Assembly: GCA_900557355.1 (NCBI GenBank)
Contig: USSR01000321.1
Location: 1 to 7,681 of the forward strand
Direction: 5' to 3'
DNA: 7,681 nucleotides
Source of the DNA: an uncultured Bacteroides sp.
GTDB taxonomy: Bacteria; Bacteroidota; Bacteroidia; Bacteroidales; Bacteroidaceae
Both the position numbers and the translations under genes were made by a program. This document shows positions 1 to 7,681 of the stretch, piece by piece (position 1 is the stretch's first letter; the number at the start of each line of letters is the position of its first letter). The notes under the pieces are model-generated. The model was not told the DNA's origin, did not search any database, and worked only from the letters and a program-made list of their open reading frames with translations.

Positions 1-936
1 CTTCTCTTTATCTTGGAGAATGAAAAGTCAAACCCTGCCAATATCAATAAAACAGGTAATAAAGAGTATATCTTTACCCGCCGCCACGACCCTGTTATCA
101 ATTCTATTGGTTTCAACATTACACAAGGGCGTTTGGGCAATGCCTTGTACGTTACTCGCAAAATGGCTAATATGTATCTGCAAAGCAATGGGTTACCCAT
201 CAATCCCCAAACGTGGAATTACACGAAAGTGGATGATGAATATAAAAATCGCGACAACCGCATGAACAATCAGCTTATGGTGCCCGGACAGACTTATTGG
301 GGTACAAATGGCGGACGCATTGATTGGAGCGGCGATGCTGCCGAAATAGCCAATGCCTCGCATAGGAACTTCATGCCTCAAACCGGTACGGGCTACTTTC
401 CCCACAAGTGGTGCAGCGAACGTGACGGAGTGCCCACCGGTATGGAAGCTTACGACTTCCCCGTCATCCGCTATGCCGAGGTGCTGCTGAACTATGCCGA
501 AGCTGTGTTTGAACGCGATGGACAAATATCAGATGAAGACTTGGCTATCAGCTTGAACTTGACACGTAAACGCATTAACCCCGAAATGCCTGACTTGACT
601 AACGACTTTGTCACGGCAAATAATTTGGATATGCGCACAGAGATTCGTCGTGAGCGTACCATCGAGTTTTTCGATGAGAATTTCCGCATTGATGATCTGA
701 AGCGTTGGAAGACGGCCGAAGACGAAATGCCGATGAATCTCACCGGTGTGAAGTGGAAAGATACTGATTTTGAAAGCAGATGGCCCGATGCTTCTTTTAA
801 AGACAAAGATGGTGAAGGCTGCATTATTCACGAAAAAGGACGCAACTGGCACGAAAAGCATTACTTGTTGCCGCTGCCCACTGACCAACTCAAGCTGAAC
901 TCCAACTTGAAACAAAATCCGGGTTGGAACCAATAA
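1..936 (+). CDS. SusD/RagB-family outer-membrane glycan-binding protein, C-terminal part
   Basis: The frame is open from base 1, so this is the 3' part of a gene that begins upstream. The TTG at base 13 is not a real start. The 311 residues present are somewhat more than half of a usual 500-600 residue SusD protein; the lipoprotein signal and most of the TPR-like N-terminal half are missing. SusD proteins form the lid of a SusC TonB-dependent transporter and bind oligosaccharides at the cell surface. Family hallmarks are visible: the helix FPVIRYAEVLLNYAEA (window residues 153-168), the block RRERTIEFFDEN followed by R-x-D-D-L-K-R-W (from about residue 216), and the C-terminal ending NPGWNQ, close to the usual NPGY/NPGW tail. 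It lies 34 bases before the next gene with no terminator between them, which fits the PUL order susC-susD-binding protein-enzymes. The family is clear; the ligand cannot be told from the sequence. Confidence 0.93.
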   Translation, partial: LLFILENEKSNPANINKTGNKEYIFTRRHDPVINSIGFNITQGRLGNALYVTRKMANMYLQSNGLPINPQTWNYTKVDDEYKNRDNRMNNQLMVPGQTYWGTNGGRIDWSGDAAEIANASHRNFMPQTGTGYFPHKWCSERDGVPTGMEAYDFPVIRYAEVLLNYAEAVFERDGQISDEDLAISLNLTRKRINPEMPDLTNDFVTANNLDMRTEIRRERTIEFFDENFRIDDLKRWKTAEDEMPMNLTGVKWKDTDFESRWPDASFKDKDGEGCIIHEKGRNWHEKHYLLPLPTDQLKLNSNLKQNPGWNQ

Positions 937-970
937 TCCATTCATTATTCATTTATAAAGTAATCGAATT

Positions 971-2434
971 ATGACATACAAAAACATACTTCAAAAGGGT
1001 GCATTTGCAACACTGTTGGCGGGTGCCTTGGTGGTGACCGTTTCGTGCAACGATGACGATGTATCCCCCGTTTTAGAAGAGAGAGTGCTCGTTAAGGAAA
1101 TCAACCTTGAGGTGACTCCCGAACTGCCTCTGCTGATAGGCACTGATACTTTGATAAAATATACCGTAGGCCCGGATGAGGCTTTCAACAAAGAGGTGGT
1201 ATGGAAATCGACTGTGCCCGATGTGGCTACCGTAGATGCCGAAGGACGCATCACTGCAGTGAAGGCCGGTAATACGGTCATTTCGGCCAAACCGGTTGTA
1301 GGCTATTCTGCCACTTCGACCATCAATGTGAAGGTGGTAAACGAAATCATTCACATCACTGATATCAGTCTTACTAATGAAGAGCTTGAAGTGTTTGTTA
1401 CCTCGACTCTGCCGCTCATTTGGCAGACTACTCCGGTCGATCCCACTTACCCCGGAGTGATTTGGAAAAGCCTTACTCCCGATAAAGCCACCGTCAATGA
1501 AAAAGGCGAGGTGAAAGGTGTGGCCGAAGGAACGGCACGCATACAAGTCACCGCTACTGACGACAAACATTTCACAAAAGTGTTTGAGATTAAGGTGAAG
1601 CCTATTATTTATATCGAAAGTATGGAATTCGTGAAGGAAACCGATAAGCTGGCTTTAGGCGAAACCTATACTCCGCAGATGAATGTAACGCCGGCAGACG
1701 CTACGCTGTCGTACATCGCATGGGAAAGCAGCAAGCCCGATGTTGTAGAGATTGACGAAAAAGGCCGGTTTGTGGCGAAGGCTTACGGCAATGCCGTGAT
1801 TACTGCTTTGGCAGACTATGGCGACGGTAAACCTATCAAAGCTACGATGAGTATCAATGTGAGTGAGGGATTGATGAACGACCAATTTACCATTGAGAAC
1901 ATCTGGCAACCATTCGGCAATTTCAATCATCGAGAATTTGAATGGATGGAGAACGACGGAGTACTTCGCATATTACCCGGTGACGATAAGGCTTACAAGG
2001 CTGTGCGCATTTGTCGTACCGGAGGATTTGGGTTCAACGTAACCAACTATCCCATCTTGGCCTTTAAAGTGAAATTCCCCGAAAATGTGTTCGAAGCATC
2101 AACAAGCATAGAGTGGTATCTCGACATTTGGGGTGGAAGCGGCATTACCGTAGCCGGTAAATATGGCGAAGATACCGATAAAGGAAAAAACGCCATGACT
2201 GTGGCAGATTGTGGCGAATACAAAGTATTCTACGCCGACTTTACGAAGAAATTCCTCGGCAAGAATCAACAGTATATGCCTACTGCATTGACGAAGTACG
2301 ACACGGTGGAACTTCAATTTTGGAAAATATGGTATGAAGCCAGCGAAACTGGCAGTATCTATGTGGATTGGGTGAAGACCTTCGAATCGGAACAGGAACT
2401 GAAAGATTTGATTAAAGCTGAAAAAGCCGAATAA
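971..2434 (+). CDS. Surface lipoprotein with three BIG2-type Ig-like domains, probable PUL surface glycan-binding protein
   Basis: A 487-residue lipoprotein. Its signal peptide has K4 and K9 in the n-region, a hydrophobic stretch 11-24 and a lipobox ending VTVSC with Cys26. The cysteine is followed by N-D-D-D, an acidic run like the Bacteroidota signal that sends lipoproteins to the outer surface. Three repeated Ig-like units follow, at about residues 39-124, 127-210 and 213-298. Each carries the BIG2 pattern W-(K/E)-S-x-x-P-D, then (A/V)-(T/E)-(V/I), a glycine turn and a G-x-A/T-x-I strand: VVWKSTVPDVATV, VIWKSLTPDKATV, IAWESSKPDVVEI. Residues about 303-475 form a separate aromatic-rich domain ending in IYVDWVKTF, resembling C-terminal carbohydrate-binding domains of PUL binding proteins. 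No catalytic motif is visible. By position just after susD it is likely the SusE/F-like or SGBP component, with the Ig domains as a spacer that holds the binding domain away from the membrane. That role is inferred. The start ATG gives a sound signal peptide. Confidence 0.82.
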   Translation: MTYKNILQKGAFATLLAGALVVTVSCNDDDVSPVLEERVLVKEINLEVTPELPLLIGTDTLIKYTVGPDEAFNKEVVWKSTVPDVATVDAEGRITAVKAGNTVISAKPVVGYSATSTINVKVVNEIIHITDISLTNEELEVFVTSTLPLIWQTTPVDPTYPGVIWKSLTPDKATVNEKGEVKGVAEGTARIQVTATDDKHFTKVFEIKVKPIIYIESMEFVKETDKLALGETYTPQMNVTPADATLSYIAWESSKPDVVEIDEKGRFVAKAYGNAVITALADYGDGKPIKATMSINVSEGLMNDQFTIENIWQPFGNFNHREFEWMENDGVLRILPGDDKAYKAVRICRTGGFGFNVTNYPILAFKVKFPENVFEASTSIEWYLDIWGGSGITVAGKYGEDTDKGKNAMTVADCGEYKVFYADFTKKFLGKNQQYMPTALTKYDTVELQFWKIWYEASETGSIYVDWVKTFESEQELKDLIKAEKAE

Positions 2435-2486
2435 TGGTAGCCGACTTCTCAGAAACTGATTGAATAACAAAATGAATATTGAATAT

Positions 2487-3752
2487 ATGAAAAATTTGAT
2501 TTATACCTTCGTGGGCAGCATGGCACTTGTGTTGCTGACCGGCTGTAGTGCTGAGTTCGAGAACGGAACTCCCGAACCATGGCAACGCGAAATCAACCCC
2601 AATGAAAATTATGAGTACACCATCAAGCACCCTTGTCTGGTGAACACCGAAGCCGATTTTGAACGTGCACGCCGTAAAGTGAATGAAGGCGCCGAACCTT
2701 GGATTAGTGGTTGGCAAAAATTGTGCGACAGCCGATTTGCCCAACTGAATTATAACTCAAATCCGCAAGAAGAAATTGTGCGCCACTCAAAAGGCGGAAA
2801 CTTCAATACGGCTGCTTTTGATGCCGGTGCCGCTTATCAGTTGGCTTTACGCTGGAAAATTTCGGGAGATGAAGATTATGCGAAAGCGGCTATTAAAATT
2901 CTGAACGGATGGGCTAAAACTTGTAAAGGGGTGAACTATAAAACGTGGCCTGACGACAGCCATCGCCTGCTTGCTGCCGGATTTATCGGTTACCAGTTTG
3001 CTGCTCCCGCTGAACTGATGCGCGACTACGAAGGCTGGAAAACCGAGGATTTCGAAATCTTCAAGAAATGGATAGATAAAACTTTCTATCCTATCTGCGA
3101 CGATTTCTTAGATAACCACTTTAACTCTTCAGCCATTGCAGGTTGGATGAGTTGGGATCTGCCCGCCATGCTCACCATTCTTTCTATCGGCGTGCTGAAT
3201 GATGACGATGCTAAGATTAAACAAGCCCTGGAGTTTTTCTACCACGGAAAAGGTATGGGCTGTATCGAGTGGTCGGTGAGAGGTATGCACGAAGACCCGG
3301 AAGGAAAAGTGAAAGGCAGACATTTGGCACAGAGCCAGGAGATGGGACGCGACCAGGGGCACGCCACTCTCAATGTCGGTTTGCACGCTTACTTCTGCCG
3401 TACGGCTTATAACATGGGTATCGACCTTTTTGCCTACAACGACAACATTGTTCTCGACCTCTGCGAATATACGGCTAAGTATAACTTGACTTCGGCTGAA
3501 GATGTAGAAATGCCTTTCGAACCTTACTATCACCCCAAATATGGTTGGCACGAGAAGGTGTCGGCCGAGGCTAAGGGGCGTGCCCGTCCGGGATGGGAAC
3601 TCCTCTACAACCATTATGCCAAGGTGAAAGGTATGAATGCACCCTATTCTCAAGCCTTTGCCGAAAAGGAACGCCCCGAAGGATATGGTGAGCGTGGAAC
3701 TGCTGAAGCCGGCGATTTGGGATTTGGGACATTATTATATACTGAAGAATAA
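2487..3752 (+). CDS. Lipoprotein polysaccharide lyase of the alginate-lyase superfamily (PL38-like)
   Basis: From the ATG at 2487 the protein has 421 residues. It begins with K2, a hydrophobic stretch and the lipobox LLTGC with Cys20, followed by S-A-E-F-E. The ATG at 2472 and the TTG at 2460 are in frame but would put acidic or polar residues before the signal peptide, so 2487 is preferred. The mature part is helix-rich, as in the (alpha/alpha)-barrel alginate-lyase families. Marks of this group are N-H-F-N-S at residues 210-214 followed by W220 and W223, the strongly conserved-looking block Q-S-Q-E-M-G-R-D-Q-G-H (282-292), and a late PYYHP (346-350). Such lyases cut uronic-acid polysaccharides by beta-elimination, using Asn/His and Tyr. 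The sequence reminds me most of PL38, whose described members act on glucuronan or alginate; this is from memory, not a search. The gene follows the Ig-domain lipoprotein after about 50 bases, suggesting one transcript. Probably membrane-anchored, facing either the surface or the periplasm. Confidence 0.78.
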   Translation: MKNLIYTFVGSMALVLLTGCSAEFENGTPEPWQREINPNENYEYTIKHPCLVNTEADFERARRKVNEGAEPWISGWQKLCDSRFAQLNYNSNPQEEIVRHSKGGNFNTAAFDAGAAYQLALRWKISGDEDYAKAAIKILNGWAKTCKGVNYKTWPDDSHRLLAAGFIGYQFAAPAELMRDYEGWKTEDFEIFKKWIDKTFYPICDDFLDNHFNSSAIAGWMSWDLPAMLTILSIGVLNDDDAKIKQALEFFYHGKGMGCIEWSVRGMHEDPEGKVKGRHLAQSQEMGRDQGHATLNVGLHAYFCRTAYNMGIDLFAYNDNIVLDLCEYTAKYNLTSAEDVEMPFEPYYHPKYGWHEKVSAEAKGRARPGWELLYNHYAKVKGMNAPYSQAFAEKERPEGYGERGTAEAGDLGFGTLLYTEE

Positions 3753-3774
3753 CTTTTGAGTTTTCCGGCTGATT

Positions 3775-3811
3775 TCAAGGAGTTAAGAGGTTAGACTTCT
3801 TAACTCCTTGA
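3775..3811 (+). terminator. Perfect 14-bp hairpin between the lyase and GH2 genes
   Basis: The arm TCAAGGAGTTAAGA (3775-3788) is repeated exactly as its reverse complement at 3798-3811, with a 9-base loop. It starts 22 bases after the lyase stop codon. The right arm is followed by TACTACTCTGTG, not by a run of T, so it is not a canonical intrinsic terminator. It may end or weaken transcription, or protect the 3' end of the upstream mRNA so that the lyase and GH2 genes are expressed at different levels. The structure is certain from the sequence; its role is not. Confidence 0.5.
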
Positions 3812-3824
3812 TACTACTCTGTGA

Positions 3825-6986
<3,162 letters not shown>

Positions 6987-7002
6987 TAAATAATTAGAAT
7001 AG

Positions 7003-7149
7003 CATAGAGATAATGGAAATGTGATTGATAAGTATTGCGCTATGGGTTCTCCACATTCTCCTAATCGGGAAGAGACAGAACTACTGAAACGGGAAGGATG
7101 GAGTACGGCAAAAGAAATGATTATAGTCTTTTTTACTGTTAAAATCTAA
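7003..7149 (+). pseudogene. Possible remnant of a GH39-type glycosidase C-terminal tail
   Basis: Between a TAG at 7000 and a TAA at 7147 one frame is open for 48 codons. It reads HRDNGNVIDKY, then CAMGSPHSPNREETELLKREG, then an unrelated-looking hydrophobic end. As I recall them, the tails of GH39-type beta-xylosidases and relatives have H-(S/G)-N-x-Y-x-x-W-x-x-MGSP-x-x-P-(S/T)-x-E-Q, with a Leu/Lys-rich helix after it. The G-N, MGSP, second proline and E/L/L/K positions line up with that. There is no upstream catalytic domain, no start codon with a ribosome site, and only 16 bases separate the GH2 stop from this segment. If real, it is the stump left when a downstream PUL enzyme was deleted. 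The match is short and from memory, so a chance open frame is possible. Confidence 0.3.
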
Positions 7150-7180
7150 CGCCAGGTTGCATAATTGTACAACTTGGCGT
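7149..7180. promoter_or_regulatory. Imperfect palindrome, probable operator of the toxin-antitoxin module
   Basis: The two 16-base halves of this 32-base site are inverted copies with 13 of 16 positions pairing. The outer arms are ACGCCAGGTTG and CAACTTGGCGT, and the centre is AATT. It covers the -33 element and reaches the first base of the -7 element of the promoter at 7157-7187. HigA- and XRE-type antitoxins commonly repress their own operons by binding palindromes placed like this, so an operator is the natural reading. The same structure could fold as a hairpin, but no T-run follows it. Confidence 0.55.
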
Positions 7181-7187
7181 ATATTTG
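7157..7187 (+). promoter_or_regulatory. Bacteroidetes-type promoter of the toxin-antitoxin module
   Basis: TTGC at 7157-7160 and TATATTTG at 7180-7187 are separated by 19 bases. This fits the Bacteroides primary-sigma consensus (TTTG, about 19-21 bases, TAnnTTTG), and the -7 element is a perfect match. Transcription would begin at about 7192-7196, at or beside the ATG of the toxin remnant, so the original toxin message may have been leaderless or nearly so. With the toxin deleted, the transcript would now have an antitoxin leader of about 100 bases. Confidence 0.6.
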
Positions 7188-7191
7188 TAAT

Positions 7192-7322
7192 ATGAAACGT
7201 AAGATTATGTCTTATTCAATGGCTTTCAGAAAAAGAGTCAGAAGACACCATCAGGAGAGATAGAAAAGGCGTTAAAAATAAAGGAGGCTTATTATGGAGA
7301 CAAACAATCATCAAATCGTTGA
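7192..7322 (+). pseudogene. HigB/RelE-type toxin gene with its middle deleted
   Basis: The ATG at 7192 opens with MKRKI, a start I recall from Bacteroides phage-Gp49/HigB-like toxins. In that frame the reading stops at 7261 after 23 codons. In another frame, codons 7212-7319 read LFNGFQKKSQKTP, then SGEIEKALKIKEAYYG, ending at a TGA at 7320. This is the characteristic C-terminal tail of these toxins (GF-x-KK-(T/S)-QKTP-x-x-EI-x-KAL-x-IK). A whole toxin is about 100-115 residues; here roughly 6 plus 36 remain, so about two thirds, including the catalytic core strands, is gone and the join is out of frame. The tail overlaps the antitoxin start by 29 bases, the arrangement expected for an intact toxin-antitoxin pair, so this was once a working toxin gene. 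No active toxin can be made from it. Confidence 0.75.
7281..7287 (+). promoter_or_regulatory. Strong Shine-Dalgarno site of the antitoxin gene
   Basis: AAGGAGG lies six bases before the ATG at 7294. It is a near-perfect Shine-Dalgarno sequence, in contrast with the other genes of this window, whose start regions are A/T-rich without one. It lies inside the toxin reading frame (encoding part of IKEAYY), so it would give the antitoxin efficient independent translation. It also fixes the antitoxin start. Confidence 0.7.
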
Positions 7323-7596
7323 TTACAGTGCTGTGTTAGAAGCACAGTATGGAGCACTGGGCACTCCTGAACGTGCGAAGTTTGACGAAGAAGCTTATGC
7401 TTTTTATACGAGTCAAATACTTTTGGATGCGCGAAAGAATGCCAGATTGACGCAGGAAGAGCTTGCAAAACGTATCGGTGCCAACAAATCATACATCTCA
7501 CGCATTGAGAAAGGCATTACAGTTCCGAGTGTTGCTACTTTCTATCGTATCATAAATGCTTTAGGATTAACGATTGAGCTTAAACCTGCTTTATGA
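7294..7596 (+). CDS. XRE-family (HigA-type) antitoxin, now without a functional toxin
   Basis: A 100-residue protein with an N-terminal helical part containing YG-x-x-GTPER-x-x-FDEEA (residues 19-34), typical of antitoxins that pair with Gp49/HigB-type toxins. A helix-turn-helix of the Cro/CI type follows at about residues 42-96, with LTQEELAKRIGANKSYISRI and EKG in the usual places (52-74). It has no membrane segment or signal, so it acts in the cytoplasm. It would neutralise the toxin and repress the operon through the palindrome at 7149-7180. Its toxin partner just upstream is deleted internally, so this is an orphan that may persist as a repressor or as an anti-addiction gene against related toxins; both roles are inferred. 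The reading frame is intact, the ATG is backed by the AAGGAGG site, and a terminator follows 22 bases after the stop codon. Confidence 0.88.
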   Translation: METNNHQIVDYSAVLEAQYGALGTPERAKFDEEAYAFYTSQILLDARKNARLTQEELAKRIGANKSYISRIEKGITVPSVATFYRIINALGLTIELKPAL

Positions 7597-7618
7597 TTTA
7601 GGTTATTTTGCAATAATA

Positions 7619-7660
7619 AAAAGTCCCATTCCATTTATTTGGTTCGGGACTTTTGTTTTT
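7619..7660 (+). terminator. Intrinsic terminator after the antitoxin gene
   Basis: AAAAGTCCC (7619-7627) and GGGACTTTT (7646-7654) form a 9-bp stem with an 18-base loop. It is followed by a T-rich tract (TTTT, G, TTTTT) ending at 7660. The A-rich left flank means it could also work for transcription arriving from the right. It closes the toxin-antitoxin unit. The remaining 21 bases to the window end show nothing recognisable. Confidence 0.78.
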
Positions 7661-7681
7661 ATTTGGATTGTATTGAGTATC

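Noticed and set aside
13..936. TTG at 13 as the start of the SusD-like gene
   Set aside because: The frame stays open to base 1 and the protein lacks the signal peptide and N-terminal half, so the gene is cut by the window edge.
1073..1570. Long minus-strand open frames across the SusD, Ig-domain and lyase genes, such as this one
   Set aside because: They lie opposite clear coding genes, show no recognisable motif and look like by-products of codon usage on the + strand.
2460..2486. TTG at 2460 or ATG at 2472 as the start of the lyase
   Set aside because: They add a polar and acidic extension before the signal peptide; the ATG at 2487 gives a standard lipoprotein signal. The ATG at 2472 cannot be fully excluded.
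7149..7180. The palindrome as a terminator or as an insertion-sequence end
   Set aside because: No T-run follows it, it overlaps a good promoter, and there is no mobile element next to it.
7192..7263. A 23-codon frame reading MSYSMAFRKRV, resembling the start of IS630-type transposases
   Set aside because: The other frame of the same bases gives a much longer and more specific match to the HigB-type toxin tail, correctly placed before its antitoxin. No transposase sequence or target duplication is present.

Overview
The window looks like a piece of a Bacteroides (or closely related Bacteroidales) chromosome. It carries the end of a polysaccharide utilisation locus (PUL), followed by a short, scarred region with a decayed toxin-antitoxin module. 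The assignment rests on four things seen in the sequence. There is a SusD-family protein, two lipoproteins with Bacteroidota-style signal peptides, a promoter matching the Bacteroidetes pattern (TTGC, 19 bp, TATATTTG), and mostly A/T-rich start regions without strong Shine-Dalgarno sites. All recognisable genes are on the + strand.

Layout: (1) 1-936 is the C-terminal 311 residues of a SusD-like glycan-binding lipoprotein, cut by the window edge; its SusC partner should lie just outside. (2) 971-2434 is a lipoprotein with three tandem bacterial Ig-like (BIG2-type) domains and a C-terminal domain, in the usual place of a surface glycan-binding protein. (3) 2487-3752 is a lipoprotein of the alginate-lyase superfamily, most like polysaccharide lyase family 38. 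(4) After a 93-base gap holding a perfect 14-bp hairpin, 3846-6986 is a secreted, apparently intact LacZ-type GH2 beta-galactosidase. It is visibly more A/T-rich than the genes before it.

The 307-base stretch from 6987 to 7293 has no intact gene, but it is not empty. At 7003-7149 there is a short open stretch resembling the C-terminal tail of GH39-type glycosidases, possibly the stump of a lost PUL enzyme. At 7149-7187 there is a promoter overlapped by an imperfect 32-base palindrome. At 7192-7322 there is a HigB/RelE-type toxin gene with its middle deleted and its two ends left in different frames. The matching XRE-family antitoxin (7294-7596) is intact and is followed by a good intrinsic terminator (7619-7660).

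Working model (inference): SusC/D and the Ig-domain lipoprotein capture a uronic-acid-containing glycan at the cell surface. The lyase cuts it by beta-elimination, and the periplasmic GH2 enzyme removes terminal beta-galactosyl or related residues from imported oligosaccharides. The polysaccharide itself cannot be named from the sequence. No tRNA, rRNA, CRISPR array or intact mobile element was seen.
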